A stretch of DNA of 64,000 nt from Pseudomonas sp. CCI4.2 (GCF_034350045.1 NZ_CP133781.1:2076001-2140000); one strand, 5' to 3'. Numbered from the stretch's first letter, positions 24,332 through 33,951 are shown. Translations and numbers: made by a program. Notes: a model not told the origin generated them from the sequence alone.

Positions 24332-25681
24332 ATGCATATTCATATTCTTGGTATTTGCGGCACGTTCATGGGTTCGTTGGCGGTGCTGGCTAAAGAACAG
24401 GGCCATCGGGTTACCGGCTCGGACGCTAACGTCTACCCGCCCATGAGCACTCAGTTGCAGGCGCAAGGCATCGAACTGACTCAGGGCTACGACGCGGCGC
24501 AGTTGGACCCGGCGCCTGATGTGGTGGTGATTGGTAACGCGCTGTCCCGGGGTAATCCGGCGGTGGAGTACGTGCTCAATAAAGGCCTGCCGTATGTGTC
24601 GGGCCCGCAATGGCTTGCTGATCATGTGTTGCAAGGTCGTTGGGTCTTGGCCGTCGCCGGCACCCACGGTAAAACCACCACCAGCAGCATGCTCGCCTGG
24701 GTGCTGGAACACGCCGGCATGAGCCCCGGTTTTTTGATCGGTGGTGTGCCGCAGAACTTCGCAGTGTCGGCCCGTCTGGGCGATACACCGTTTTTCGTGG
24801 TTGAGGCCGACGAATACGACAGCGCGTTTTTCGACAAACGCTCCAAGTTTGTCCACTACCGCCCACGCACCGCGATCTTGAACAACCTTGAATTCGATCA
24901 CGCCGACATCTTTCCCGATCTGCCGGCGATTGAACGGCAATTTCACCACTTGGTGCGGACCATCCCGAGTGAAGGGTTGGTGATTCATCCCACCACTGAA
25001 CCCGCATTGTTGCGCGTCATTCAGATGGGTTGCTGGACACCCGTGCAAACCACCGGTGAAGGCGGCCAGTGGCAAGCGCGCCTGTTGAGCGAGGATGGGT
25101 CGCGGTTTGAAGTGATCCTTGAAGGCGTTGTGCAGGGTGTGGTCGAGTGGGACATGACCGGCCAACATAACGTGGCCAATGCGTTGGCAACGTTGGCGGC
25201 GGCGCGGCATGTGGGCGTCGTGCCGAAACAGGGCGTTGAAGCCCTGAGTGAATTCAAAAGCGTCAAGCGGCGCATGGAGAAGGTTGCCGAAGTCAACGGC
25301 GTCACTATTTATGACGACTTCGCCCACCACCCGACGGCCATTGCCACGACCCTTGATGGGATGCGCAAACACATCGGCGATGCGCACTTGATCGCAATCA
25401 TCGAGCCGCGTTCGAACTCAATGAAGCTCGGTGCTCACCGCGACGGTTTGCCAGACAGCGTGCATCAGGCTGACCAAGTTATTTGGTACGCCCCTGCTAA
25501 TCTTGGATGGGACCTTGCCGCTACGGCTGCGCTGTGTTCTGTGCCGTCGGTGGTGTGTGATTCCCTCGACGCTATCATTGCCAAGGTCAAAAGCCAGGCT
25601 CAGCCGGGCACCCAGGTGGTCATCATGAGCAACGGCGGTTTCGGCGGCTTGCATGGCAAATTGGCGGAGGCGCTGAAATGA
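24332..25681 (+). CDS. mpl: Mpl: UDP-MurNAc:L-Ala-gamma-D-Glu-meso-DAP ligase
   Basis: This ligase joins recycled murein tripeptide to UDP-MurNAc in the cytosol, re-entering peptidoglycan synthesis. The 449-residue product has the Mur ligase layout: [16 protein letters not shown], Walker [13 protein letters not shown], the middle-domain [12 protein letters not shown] and the C-terminal [11 protein letters not shown]. The ATG at 24332 has GAGG six bases upstream; a TTG two codons earlier is unlikely. Its stop overlaps the ubiX start. Confidence 0.96.
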   Translation: MHIHILGICGTFMGSLAVLAKEQGHRVTGSDANVYPPMSTQLQAQGIELTQGYDAAQLDPAPDVVVIGNALSRGNPAVEYVLNKGLPYVSGPQWLADHVLQGRWVLAVAGTHGKTTTSSMLAWVLEHAGMSPGFLIGGVPQNFAVSARLGDTPFFVVEADEYDSAFFDKRSKFVHYRPRTAILNNLEFDHADIFPDLPAIERQFHHLVRTIPSEGLVIHPTTEPALLRVIQMGCWTPVQTTGEGGQWQARLLSEDGSRFEVILEGVVQGVVEWDMTGQHNVANALATLAAARHVGVVPKQGVEALSEFKSVKRRMEKVAEVNGVTIYDDFAHHPTAIATTLDGMRKHIGDAHLIAIIEPRSNSMKLGAHRDGLPDSVHQADQVIWYAPANLGWDLAATAALCSVPSVVCDSLDAIIAKVKSQAQPGTQVVIMSNGGFGGLHGKLAEALK

Positions 25682-26307
25682 GCGGTCCTGAACGTATAAC
25701 CCTGGCGATGACGGGCGCGTCTGGCGCGCAATACGGTCTGCGCTTGCTTGACTGCCTGGTGCGGGAAGAGCGGGAAGTACACTTTCTGATTTCGAAGGCT
25801 GCGCAGTTGGTTCTAGCCACCGAAACCGACGTTTCGTTGCCGCCAAAACCGATGATGATGCAGGCCTTTTTGACCGAATACACCGGCGCCGCCGCCGGGC
25901 AAATTCGGGTGTACGGCAAGGAAGACTGGATGTCGTCGGTTGCCTCCGGTTCGGGTTCGCCGGCGGCGATGGTAGTGGTGCCCTGCTCAACGGGCACTTT
26001 GTCGGCGATTGCCACCGGCGCCTGTAACAACCTGATTGAACGCGCTGCGGACGTGACCTTGAAAGAAAGACGCCAGTTGATTCTGGTCCCGCGCGAGGCG
26101 CCATATTCCAGTATTCACTTGGAAAACATGCTCAAGCTGTCGAACATGGGGGCCGTGATATTGCCCGCGTCGCCGGGTTTTTATCACCAGCCACAGACCA
26201 TCGATGACCTGATTGATTTCGTTGTCGCGCGTATTTTGAATCTGCTAAACATTCCCCAAGACATGCTCCCACGCTGGGGCGAACACCACTTGAGCGCCGA
26301 TGAATAA
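25678..26307 (+). CDS. ubiX: UbiX flavin prenyltransferase
   Basis: UbiX makes the prenylated FMN cofactor used by the UbiD decarboxylase in ubiquinone synthesis. The 209-residue protein shows [15 protein letters not shown] (FMN phosphate loop), [16 protein letters not shown] and [17 protein letters not shown], all UbiX signatures. The ATGA overlap with mpl and an 8-base overlap with the next lipoprotein gene make a three-gene operon. Confidence 0.96.
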   Translation: MSGPERITLAMTGASGAQYGLRLLDCLVREEREVHFLISKAAQLVLATETDVSLPPKPMMMQAFLTEYTGAAAGQIRVYGKEDWMSSVASGSGSPAAMVVVPCSTGTLSAIATGACNNLIERAADVTLKERRQLILVPREAPYSSIHLENMLKLSNMGAVILPASPGFYHQPQTIDDLIDFVVARILNLLNIPQDMLPRWGEHHLSADE

Positions 26308-26587
26308 GCCGCTGTTGCTGAGCCTGATGCTGTTAAACCTGACCGGCTGCGCAACGGCCCGAACCCTCGACGCCGCCCAACCGGGTGCGCCGGTGGTTTA
26401 TTCAGGCATGCGACTGGATTTGTATGCGATAGACGGCGGCTGCTGCGCGAAAGATCGTTTCGGCGCCGAAGCCCCCGACTGGCCCCGCGTCGACCTGCCG
26501 GCCAGTGCTTTGCTCGATACCCTGCTTTTGCCGCTGTCGCTATTAAGCGTACTGGGTGTGGGGTATTCGGCGACGGGTGGGCTTTGA
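26300..26587 (+). CDS. YceK/YidQ-type lipoprotein
   Basis: A 95-residue protein with a lipoprotein signal (LMLLNLTGC), then [39 protein letters not shown]. This is the YceK/YidQ pattern: a short outer-membrane lipoprotein with a conserved central motif and a hydrophobic C-terminus. The function is unknown. Confidence 0.85.
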   Translation: MNKPLLLSLMLLNLTGCATARTLDAAQPGAPVVYSGMRLDLYAIDGGCCAKDRFGAEAPDWPRVDLPASALLDTLLLPLSLLSVLGVGYSATGGL

Positions 26588-26608
26588 GGCGCTGCCCAGT
26601 GGCCATTC

Positions 26609-26689
26609 TGTAGGAGTCAACTTGTTGGCGAGGCGGTTTGCCTGATACACCGCATCAAGCCTTCGCCAACAAGTTGGCTCTTACAGGGT
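26609..26689. repeat. REPIN (CCAACTTGTTGG type)
   Basis: GGAGTCAACTTGTTGGCGAGG and CCTTCGCCAACAAGTTGGCTC face each other across about 30 bp between converging genes. The same family occurs at 12276, 47204 and 60284. Confidence 0.8.
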
Positions 26690-27331
26690 TTACTTACCCA
26701 ACTTGCTTAACTCTTCCGCCTCGACAATCCGCACGCCGCTCTGTTCTTCCAGTGCCAGGCGCCATAGCGCGCGGGCGACGGTGCATGCGTCGACGCCTCG
26801 GTATTTTCCGGGAATCAGTTTCGCGAACGGCGCTGCCAGTTGTTCGGCCAAGCGTTGCTCCGAGCGTTCGCCGATCAGCAGCGAAGGCCTGGCGATGGTC
26901 AGCTGTGGCCAAGCCTGAACGGTAAGCGCTTGTTCCATCTCACCTTTGATCTTGCTGTAGAAAATGCTGGACGCCGGATCGGCGTTCACTGCGCTCATGA
27001 CCACCAGGTGCCGCGCTCCCAACTCACGGGCGCGCTTGGCGAACGCCACCACCAGATCGAAGTCGATGGCGCGAAAGGCTTCTTTCGAGCCGGCCTGTTT
27101 GATCGTACTGCCTAAGCAACAAAAAGCGATGTCCACGGGGCCAGTCAGTAGTGGCAATAAAGCAGTCAGTTCCCCTACCGGGTTTTCCAGATGGGGATGA
27201 TCGGCAAGCGGGCGACGGGTTGGCGCTAGCACACGGCTGACGGTGGGTTCGTTCAGCAGGCGATCAAGCAAGTGTTCGCCGGTCAAGCCAGTTGCACCGC
27301 TTAGAAGGATGTTTTGAGGTGTCAAATACAT
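26690..27331 (-). CDS. NAD(P)-binding Rossmann oxidoreductase (atypical SDR)
   Basis: A 213-residue protein starting [19 protein letters not shown] (GxxGxxG cofactor loop), with [33 protein letters not shown] (YxxxK) and [12 protein letters not shown]. It belongs to the NmrA/HTATIP2-like group of atypical SDRs, whose substrates are unknown. The ATG at 27331 has GGGAG eight bases upstream. Confidence 0.9.
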   Translation of the reverse strand: MYLTPQNILLSGATGLTGEHLLDRLLNEPTVSRVLAPTRRPLADHPHLENPVGELTALLPLLTGPVDIAFCCLGSTIKQAGSKEAFRAIDFDLVVAFAKRARELGARHLVVMSAVNADPASSIFYSKIKGEMEQALTVQAWPQLTIARPSLLIGERSEQRLAEQLAAPFAKLIPGKYRGVDACTVARALWRLALEEQSGVRIVEAEELSKLGK

Positions 27332-27358
27332 AGTGTTTCTCCCTCGATACACTGCAGT

Positions 27359-29092
27359 TTAGTGGCTGCCTATAATTTTTGTGGCCTTGCTAGCCAACGA
27401 GGCGGATAGCGCCCGCTGTGCCTGGTTTTTTCTCAACTGTTGCCAGTGTGCCAATACCCCTTTTGGCGCCCAGATCTGCGGTTCTGATGCTTCGAAGTTA
27501 TCGCTGGCTTCCCGCGCCGCGACATACACCTTGGCTTGGTTGAACGCTTGCTGCAGGTCATCTGTTTCGACCAGCGCCTTGGCGAAGAGTGCTTCGCCAA
27601 AATAAGTAAAGTCAGACTCTTCCGAACAACCAAACGATACCCGGTCTGAGCGCGAGGCGGTGATGACAAGGGTTTTATCGTCTTTGATGGCAGGAATGAA
27701 GCCACCGGAATAACACGCTGAGATCACCACGATCTTGTCGCGTCCTTTTAACGGCGCAAGCACGGCGGCCAGTTCATCGGCGGGCAAATCAGTCAGCTCC
27801 AGACGGGGCTGATCGAGGACCAGTTCATGGTCATGTGTACCGTGACTGGTCAGGTAGATGAAAATCAGATCCTCGGGACCACTGCGCTGCGCCAGGGTTT
27901 GTACGGCGCGGCTAATGCTTTCGCGGGTCGCCAAAGGTCGATCGCCCATATGATCGCGATGGTTGACCAGGCTAATCTGCCCGTAGGCACCAAAGCGGGT
28001 CGCCAGCAAGTTGCTGACGTAATCCGCTTCACGCATGAACACGCTCTGCTTGCCATCGCCAGCCACTACCAAGCTGTAAAGCTCTACCGCAGGGGTTGAT
28101 GCGGGCACCGCCGCCAGCGCTTTTTCCAGCAAAGCGCCTTGGGCGAGCAAGCCGATTTCCAGTGAGTCCGGCAGCAATTTACCTTGGGCGTCACGCACCC
28201 GCTGACCGTTACTCCAGAGCCCGCTTTGTAGGGCGCCGTCCGGGAGGCTCAATACGCCTCGTCCTTCATAGTTGTCGGCGAGGAACCCGCCCTGGTACAC
28301 GCTGCCATCGGCGAGGCGCAAACGGCCTTCCCCGGAAAAACGCCAGTTGGCGAATTGACCTTCAAAACGGCTGCCATCGGCGCCTATCAACTGGCCTTGG
28401 CCGTTGAGTGCACCGTCCTTGAATTGCCCGATCCAGACGTCACCGTCGCTATTTTCATAGCGGCCTCTGCCCTGTAACTGGTTGTCATGGAACCCGCCGA
28501 CGTACTGGTCGCCGTCGGCACTGTTAAAGCTGCCGTTGCCCTCCAGTTGGCCGTTGACGAATTTGCCGGCGAACTGATTGCCGCTGGCATCGCTGCGCTG
28601 CCCTTCGCCATTGGGTTTGCCATGGGCGAACAAGCCTTGATATTGGCTACCGTCATCCAGTTCCAGATGACCAAGCCCGTCGTATTGGTCGGCTTTGAAT
28701 TCGCCACGGTAGGTCACGCCAGGCTCTTTTAGTGTGCCTTCGCCGTCACGTCGCCCGAGTTTGAAGCCGCCCACGTAACTGCCGGTGCTGGTGGTCAATG
28801 TACCGAAGCCGTGAAACAGTCCGTTCTGAAACTGGCCGCGATAGACCTCGCCGTTGCTGGCGTGCCATTCGCCATCGCCGTGCCACTGCCCATTCTGAAA
28901 CTGCCCCACGTACCAGCTGCCGTTGGGATAATCCACTCGGCCTTGGCCTTGTAGCAGGCCATTAACCACATCACCGCGATAGCGGCCACCGTCGGGCAGG
29001 CGTGCATCGGGAGGCGATAACGGTTCGCCGTCACCGCAAGCAGCGAGTAATAGAATGATTGCCAGTGGGGCAAGTGAAGCGAGCGCGCGCAT
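27359..29092 (-). CDS. MORN-repeat lipoprotein with C13 caspase-like peptidase domain
   Basis: A 577-residue protein exported as a lipoprotein (ILLLAACGD). Residues from about 35 to 300 are eleven tandem MORN repeats of the form (Y/F)xGxFxxGxxxGxG plus a degenerate twelfth. The C-terminal half is a peptidase C13 (legumain/GPI-transamidase) domain: FIYLTSHGTHDHELVLD provides the catalytic His and KIVVISACYSGGFIP the Cys. MORN arrays usually bind lipids or serve as scaffolds, so a surface-tethered cysteine protease is predicted. The start at ATG 29092 opens the signal peptide. Substrates are unknown. Confidence 0.9.
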   Translation of the reverse strand: MRALASLAPLAIILLLAACGDGEPLSPPDARLPDGGRYRGDVVNGLLQGQGRVDYPNGSWYVGQFQNGQWHGDGEWHASNGEVYRGQFQNGLFHGFGTLTTSTGSYVGGFKLGRRDGEGTLKEPGVTYRGEFKADQYDGLGHLELDDGSQYQGLFAHGKPNGEGQRSDASGNQFAGKFVNGQLEGNGSFNSADGDQYVGGFHDNQLQGRGRYENSDGDVWIGQFKDGALNGQGQLIGADGSRFEGQFANWRFSGEGRLRLADGSVYQGGFLADNYEGRGVLSLPDGALQSGLWSNGQRVRDAQGKLLPDSLEIGLLAQGALLEKALAAVPASTPAVELYSLVVAGDGKQSVFMREADYVSNLLATRFGAYGQISLVNHRDHMGDRPLATRESISRAVQTLAQRSGPEDLIFIYLTSHGTHDHELVLDQPRLELTDLPADELAAVLAPLKGRDKIVVISACYSGGFIPAIKDDKTLVITASRSDRVSFGCSEESDFTYFGEALFAKALVETDDLQQAFNQAKVYVAAREASDNFEASEPQIWAPKGVLAHWQQLRKNQAQRALSASLASKATKIIGSH

Positions 29093-29239
29093 GGTTGATC
29101 TCGAAATAGGATTCCAGGCGTGTGAATACGGTCTTCGAGCAGTCGCGCTCACACAGCCACGGTGAGTATGCCGCAGCTATGTGGTTGCTTATAGAGGCAA
29201 ATACTTCGTCAGCGAGCCCTGTGTCAGGTTTTTAGCGAC

Positions 29240-29695
29240 TCATACGAAGCACAGCGACAGCGGTTCGGCGACGTAGGCAGGTTTTTCCTGACCTTCGATT
29301 TCCAGAGTAGCAATCGCTTTAATTAGCCATTGGCCAGGCTTCTTCTCAGTCACCTCGGCGATGGAAACGTTCAGTCGAACCCGCGAATTAACTTTCACGG
29401 GTTGGATAAAGCGAACGCTGTCCAGGCCGTAGTTGACGACCATTTTCAGGCCTTCGGGTACCACGAACAAGTCTTCCATCAGTTTCGGGATCAGCGACAA
29501 CGACAAAAAGCCATGGGCGATGGTGCTGCCAAACGGGGTTTGCGCCGCTTTTTCAGGGTCAACGTGGATGAATTGAAAATCCCCCGTCGCTTCAGCGAAC
29601 AGGTTGATGCGTTCTTGATCAACGGTGAGCCATTCGGAACATCCCAGCGCCTTGCCTGCATACGTTTTGAGTTCTTCGACGGGTACAACTGGCAT
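29240..29695 (-). CDS. MaoC-family (R)-specific enoyl-CoA hydratase
   Basis: A 151-residue hot-dog-fold protein with WLTVDQERINLFAEATGDFQFIHVDPEKA, which carries the Asp and His of the hydratase-2 motif, and FGSTIAHGFLSLSLI. The family hydrates trans-2-enoyl-CoA to (R)-3-hydroxyacyl-CoA, feeding polyhydroxyalkanoate or lipid pathways. No partner genes are adjacent. Confidence 0.9.
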   Translation of the reverse strand: MPVVPVEELKTYAGKALGCSEWLTVDQERINLFAEATGDFQFIHVDPEKAAQTPFGSTIAHGFLSLSLIPKLMEDLFVVPEGLKMVVNYGLDSVRFIQPVKVNSRVRLNVSIAEVTEKKPGQWLIKAIATLEIEGQEKPAYVAEPLSLCFV

Positions 29696-29869
29696 AGGTA
29701 CTCTCCTTGTTTTTCTTATTTAAGTTGTTATTGCGGCCTGTTATTTGCTGCGTATTGAGAGCATCGGCGGTCTACGCGCCAAGGCCTAAGATCAGCACGG
29801 GTCAAGGGTATGGTCAAGGATGTATGCGGTTGGCGAATGCCGATTTATCAGCCATAACCACGGCATGCC

Positions 29870-29875
29870 TATAAT
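29870..29875 (+). promoter_or_regulatory. -10 TATAAT ahead of lrgA
   Basis: A perfect TATAAT lies 27 bp before the lrgA ATG. No good -35 at 16-18 bp is visible, so the promoter may need an activator. Confidence 0.4.
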
Positions 29876-29902
29876 GGCGCCGAACATTTGCTGGAGTTAT
29901 TT

Positions 29903-30265
29903 ATGTTGCTCAGAGGCCTGACATGGCTGGTGTTGTTTCAATTGGTGGGCACCGGGCTTAACCACCTGTTTCTGCCGATTCTGCCGGGGCCGATTATCGG
30001 GCTGGTGTTGCTGATGGTGTTTCTCATGGTGCAGGGTGAAGTTGATGAGTCAATCAGCCTTGCGGCCAGCAGTCTGTTGCGTTATTTGCCGCTGTTGCTC
30101 GTGCCGCCAGCAGTGGGGGTGATGGTCTACGCCGCCGATATCGCTGCAGATTTTTGGGCCATTGCCGGGTCGTTGGTAATTTCGTTGTTACTGTCACTGG
30201 CCTTTGCCGGTTGGCTGATGCAGGTATTGATTCAACGCCAGTCGCAACGTCGGGAGGCTTCATGA
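29903..30265 (+). CDS. lrgA: LrgA/CidA-family membrane protein
   Basis: A 120-residue holin-like protein with four hydrophobic segments and the family core LFLPILPGPIIGLVLLMVFL, then EVDESISLAASSLLRYLPLLLVPPAVGVM. LrgA/CidA proteins modulate murein hydrolase activity or export small metabolites. ATG 29903 has GGAG six bases upstream. It overlaps lrgB by ATGA. Confidence 0.93.
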   Translation: MLLRGLTWLVLFQLVGTGLNHLFLPILPGPIIGLVLLMVFLMVQGEVDESISLAASSLLRYLPLLLVPPAVGVMVYAADIAADFWAIAGSLVISLLLSLAFAGWLMQVLIQRQSQRREAS

Positions 30266-30978
30266 CTATCGACTGGAGTGGTGCCCTGGGCTCGGTGATT
30301 CATCATCCGCTGTTCGGGATCGCTATCACCTTGGGCGCATACCAATTGATGCTGGCGGCTTATGAGAAAACTCGCTGGATATTTTTGCAGCCCGTGCTGA
30401 TTTCAATGGTGCTCGTGATTGGCATATTGATCAGCTGTGGCCTGACGTACGTTGAATACCGCAAAAGTACCGAGATTCTCAGCATACTGTTAGGTCCCGC
30501 GACTGTGGCCTTGGCCGTGCCGCTTTATCTGAATTTACGACGGATCAAACAATTATTTTGGCCGACGTTTACTACGCTGATAATTGGCGGCGTATTGGCG
30601 ACGTCCCTTGGGGTGACGCTGGGCTGGTTATTCGGTGCCGAGCACATGATCTTGATGACCATGGCGCCTAAGTCAGTGACCTCGCCCATCGCCATGCTGG
30701 TGGCCGAGCAGATTGGTGGTGTGGCCCCGCTGGCGGCGGTGTTTGTGTTGATCACTGGCGTTATCGGTGCAATTTTCGGCCCTGGTCTGCTGTCTGTTCT
30801 GGGTGTTAAGAATCATGCCGCGCGGGGCATGGCCCTTGGCTTGACCGCCCACGCAGTGGGTACGTCGGTGGCGTTGCAGGAAAGCGAGGAGTGCGGCGCA
30901 TTTGCAGCGCTGGCAATGAGTTTGATGGGCGTTGCCACGGCGGTGTTTCTACCCTTGGCTGTGTCGTTATTCGTTTAA
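30262..30978 (+). CDS. lrgB: LrgB/CidB-family membrane protein
   Basis: A 238-residue partner of LrgA with about seven membrane segments. Signature stretches are LGPATVALAVPLY, APKSVTSPIAMLVAEQIGG and ARGMALGLTAHAVGTSVAL. The ATG at 30262 overlaps the lrgA stop, so the two are coupled. Confidence 0.95.
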   Translation: MTIDWSGALGSVIHHPLFGIAITLGAYQLMLAAYEKTRWIFLQPVLISMVLVIGILISCGLTYVEYRKSTEILSILLGPATVALAVPLYLNLRRIKQLFWPTFTTLIIGGVLATSLGVTLGWLFGAEHMILMTMAPKSVTSPIAMLVAEQIGGVAPLAAVFVLITGVIGAIFGPGLLSVLGVKNHAARGMALGLTAHAVGTSVALQESEECGAFAALAMSLMGVATAVFLPLAVSLFV

Positions 30979-30986
30979 GGAAAATT

Positions 30987-31577
30987 ATGATGTTGCCGTT
31001 ATTTCCCCTCAACGCCGTGTTATTCCCCGGCTGCACACTGGACTTGCAGCTGTTCGAAGTGCGTTATCTGGACATGATTGGTCGCTGCATGAAAAAGGGC
31101 GAAGGCTTTGGTGTGGTGTGCATTCTCGACGGCGAAGAAGTCGCTCAAGCCCCCGATGGCTATGCGCTGGTAGGGTGCGAGGCGTTGGTGCGTGATTTTC
31201 AGCAGCAAGAAAATGGCTTGCTGGGGATTCGTGTTGAGGGCGGCCGACGCTTTCGGGTCGTCAGCACCGAGGTTCAACGCGATCAGTTGATTCTGGCGGA
31301 GGTTGAATGGCTCGATGAGCTGCAAGAGCAGCCGTTGCAGGATCAGGACGCGGACTTGATGGCGTTGCTGACTGCGTTGGCCGAGCATCCGATGGTCGCG
31401 GCGCTGAACATGGGCGTGACCGCCATCGGCCAACAGTCGCTGGCCAATCAGTTGGCGTATTTATTGCCGTTCACGGAAGAAGATAAGGTCGAGCTGCTGG
31501 AACTCAGCGACGCACAGCAGCGGCTGAATGCGATTCAAGACCTACTCGACGAAATGCAGGGCGACCTACAGGTGTAG
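30987..31577 (+). CDS. LON-type substrate-binding domain protein
   Basis: A 196-residue stand-alone homologue of the N-terminal domain of Lon protease: LPLFPLNAVLFPGCTLDLQLFEVRYLDMIGRCM, then FGVVCILDG and LGIRVEGGRRFRV. No AAA+ or protease domain is present. Stand-alone members may act as substrate adaptors, but this is unproven. AAGGA precedes two consecutive ATGs (30987 and 30990). It starts eight bp after lrgB, probably in one transcript. Confidence 0.93.
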   Translation: MMLPLFPLNAVLFPGCTLDLQLFEVRYLDMIGRCMKKGEGFGVVCILDGEEVAQAPDGYALVGCEALVRDFQQQENGLLGIRVEGGRRFRVVSTEVQRDQLILAEVEWLDELQEQPLQDQDADLMALLTALAEHPMVAALNMGVTAIGQQSLANQLAYLLPFTEEDKVELLELSDAQQRLNAIQDLLDEMQGDLQV

Positions 31578-31592
31578 GTCGCCGGGTCGAAG

Positions 31593-32909
31593 TCAGTACT
31601 GATACCGACTAATGGCGTTGGCCAAGGCGTGTAGCGCGAAGAAGCCATACACCGCGACCAACGACGGCAGAATGACCCACCAGACTTTTGTTGGCATCGC
31701 CTGTAACGGTTCTTTGCGCTGAACAAGCGTCAGGCTGGCTGCGCACATACAAAACGCCAGCATGGCACCGGCCAGGACGTCGGTCGGCCAATGCACGCCC
31801 AGATAGACCCTCGACATAGCAATCGATAGTGCCGGAATACTGCCCACCAACAGCCACGTCAGGCGAAAGCGCAGCGGTTGGCCGCGCCCGGCCAGCACCG
31901 CCAATGCCATAAATATCGCAAACGCGCCGGAGCTGTGACCGCTGGGCATGCTGTAGCTGGTAAGCGGGTCCAGTAGCACCTCGGGACGGGCCCTAGCGGC
32001 GGCCCATTTCACGAAGGTGTTGACCAATGCCGAGCCTAGAATCACTCCCAGGGCGAAGGTCGCTTGACGCCATTGTCGAAGAACCAGCAGCAGGCCAAGC
32101 AACAGGGCTGCGATCACCGCTTGGGTTCTGAAATCACCAAGCCGGGTAATCATCACCGCAAATGGATCGGCGGCGGCACTGCGGTGCTCCTGCACCAGCG
32201 TCATCAGGCCCTGATCAAAATGCGCGAGGTACGGCCAGCCGATGAACAAGCCGATCAGCATCACCAAGCTCAGCGCTGAGATCCACGTCGTGGCGTAGCG
32301 TTTGCCGCCGACGCTGGCGTGAATGCTAAAGCCCAACAGCACGGCGAGCCCGGCGCCAACAATTCCGGCCTGGGGCCAAAATCCTTCCGGCAGCGGTAAG
32401 CGGATAGCGGCGCCCGTCGCCCAGCCCGGCAACAAGTAAACGACGGACCAGCCGGCGGCCGCTATGAGGCTGACGGCTGCGAAGCGCAAAAAGGGCATGT
32501 CGAACATGCCGGCGACCATCGGCAGCATGGGGCGCAGCGGTCCGATGAAGCGCCCAACCAGCAAGCTAGCGATGCCGTAACGCTGAAAATACAGTTCGGC
32601 ACGGCCGATCCATTCCGGGTGATGCCGCAACCCTGGCAATCGGCGAATATTCTGGTGAAAGCGTCTGCCGAGAAAGTACGACAGGATGTCGCCCGCCAAT
32701 CCGCCGGCAAATCCTAATAACAGTGTTTCGCCCAGCGACAACGCGCCGCTGCCTGCCAATACCGCAACGGCGAACATGATCACGGTTCCCGGCACGATGA
32801 GGCCGGCAATCGCCAGACATTCGAAACACGCTACAAGAAAAATCGCCACACCCAGCCACGAGGGATTAGCTGTTAGCCATCCGGTAATGCTGTCAAGCCA
32901 TGGGCCCAT
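31593..32909 (-). CDS. DedA-PAP2 fusion protein
   Basis: A 438-residue membrane protein made of two lipid-related modules. Residues 1 to about 200 are DedA-like (VPGTVIMFAVAVLAGSG, GDILSYFLGRRF, then RYGIASLLVGRFIGPLRPMLPMVAG). Residues from about 215 are a PAP2 phosphatase with KWAAARARPEV, SYSMPSGHSSGAF and SRVYLGVHWPTDVLAG, the three catalytic motifs. The fusion suggests coupled transport and dephosphorylation of a prenyl or glycerolipid phosphate (inference). A four-base gap separates it from the glycosylase gene upstream. Confidence 0.93.
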   Translation of the reverse strand: MGPWLDSITGWLTANPSWLGVAIFLVACFECLAIAGLIVPGTVIMFAVAVLAGSGALSLGETLLLGFAGGLAGDILSYFLGRRFHQNIRRLPGLRHHPEWIGRAELYFQRYGIASLLVGRFIGPLRPMLPMVAGMFDMPFLRFAAVSLIAAAGWSVVYLLPGWATGAAIRLPLPEGFWPQAGIVGAGLAVLLGFSIHASVGGKRYATTWISALSLVMLIGLFIGWPYLAHFDQGLMTLVQEHRSAAADPFAVMITRLGDFRTQAVIAALLLGLLLVLRQWRQATFALGVILGSALVNTFVKWAAARARPEVLLDPLTSYSMPSGHSSGAFAIFMALAVLAGRGQPLRFRLTWLLVGSIPALSIAMSRVYLGVHWPTDVLAGAMLAFCMCAASLTLVQRKEPLQAMPTKVWWVILPSLVAVYGFFALHALANAISRYQY

Positions 32910-32912
32910 GTT

Positions 32913-33614
32913 TTAGCTTCCTTGTTCCAGTAATAAATAGTCACGGCCTTCCAGCTGGCCACGTCGCAAAGGGTTACGGGTGCAGAACTTGGCATGGTTA
33001 GCGTCGACGAAACGGTACATCAAGTGCTCGTCTCGGCCTTTCGGGATACCCAAACGAGTGGTTTGAATAATCTGCCGGGGCGCTGGTCCGACATCGTCAA
33101 CGAACAGTTGTTCGGAATCAAAGCGTTTGGCGTCCCACATCGGGACCTTTAAGCCCAGCGCTTTGCACAGCAGGGTTTGCCCCGCGCACAAACGTTCCGG
33201 CGTACGCAACGCGCCTTTGGCGTTTGGATTATTAAGCAGCATGAGCGCAAGGCTGTTGCCATCGGAGAGGGCGTCGACCCACGGGTACGCCGATTTAATC
33301 AGCACCGCGTTGCCCGGTCCGCCCGCACTGAAGTTCAGCGAGTCGCCACCGCGGGCGTAGTACATGTAGATGTGGCCGCCGTCGAGAAAAAGCGCTTTGC
33401 GCTTCTCGGTGTAGCCCAACGACGAGTGGCTGCCTTTTTCTGCGGCGTAGTACGCTTCTGTTTCGATAATCCTTGCCGACAACCACAAAAAATCAGGGGC
33501 GGTTCCAACGCGGTGGCGGATAACCTTGCCCAACAGATCACGGGCAAGCACTTGCGCATCACGGTCGAAAAATGAGTCAGGAAGCAGATTGGGCACGTAG
33601 TCGGGCATCGGCAT
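32913..33614 (-). CDS. DNA-3-methyladenine glycosylase (AAG/MPG family)
   Basis: A 233-residue base-excision repair enzyme of the mammalian-type AAG family. It has LARDLLGKVIRH, ARIIETEAYY with the catalytic Glu, GHIYMYYARGGDSLNF and LCAGQTLLCKALGL. It removes alkylated and deaminated purines, complementing the unrelated AlkA module at 61833-63278. The start is ATG 33614 or the ATG two codons later. Confidence 0.94.
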   Translation of the reverse strand: MPMPDYVPNLLPDSFFDRDAQVLARDLLGKVIRHRVGTAPDFLWLSARIIETEAYYAAEKGSHSSLGYTEKRKALFLDGGHIYMYYARGGDSLNFSAGGPGNAVLIKSAYPWVDALSDGNSLALMLLNNPNAKGALRTPERLCAGQTLLCKALGLKVPMWDAKRFDSEQLFVDDVGPAPRQIIQTTRLGIPKGRDEHLMYRFVDANHAKFCTRNPLRRGQLEGRDYLLLEQGS

Positions 33615-33951
33615 TAACGCGAATGGTCGGCGGATTGGTTTGCGATGATAGCAATAAGTGTCTTAATCGACGCTGAACGGCAATTAACACTACCCCAAGC
33701 AAGGAGGCCTACGCCCGGTGGGACCGAATTTATTCGGGAATGGGTTTCACCTCTAACATCGCGCGCCTGGCATGACGCCTTCCCGAATAAATTCGGTCCC
33801 ACAGAGGGCGGTGAGGCTCACCTGTACCTAAAATTGGGTTTTTCACCCTTATTCCACAGCTGTTATCGACCATCCGCCTGCCACTGCTGTCGTTACTCCT
33901 GCTCGACAGCTATAATCGGCCGCTTTCCTCTACGCCAAGACCTCTGAGACC
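33615..33951. other. 337-bp divergent gap with REPIN and proA promoter
   Basis: No gene. It holds the REPIN at 33718-33802 and, close to proA, a perfect TATAAT at 33911-33916, 35 bp before the proA ATG, with a weak -35 (TGTCGT near 33888). Confidence 0.7.
33718..33802. repeat. REPIN with perfect 23-bp arms
   Basis: GTGGGACCGAATTTATTCGG (with GAA) at 33718-33740 is exactly complementary to 33780-33802, 39 bp apart. Single REPs of the same family are at 24064, 45480 (variant) and 47288. Confidence 0.88.

Noticed and set aside
23954..25387. 477-codon open frame on the minus strand
   Set aside because: It runs antisense across mpl, whose Mur-ligase motifs are clear. Its own translation is rich in His, Arg and Gln without motifs. 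It is a high-GC shadow frame.
26184..26606. Arg-rich 140-codon frame antisense to ubiX and the lipoprotein gene
   Set aside because: Shadow of two well-supported genes; no motif and no upstream ribosome site.
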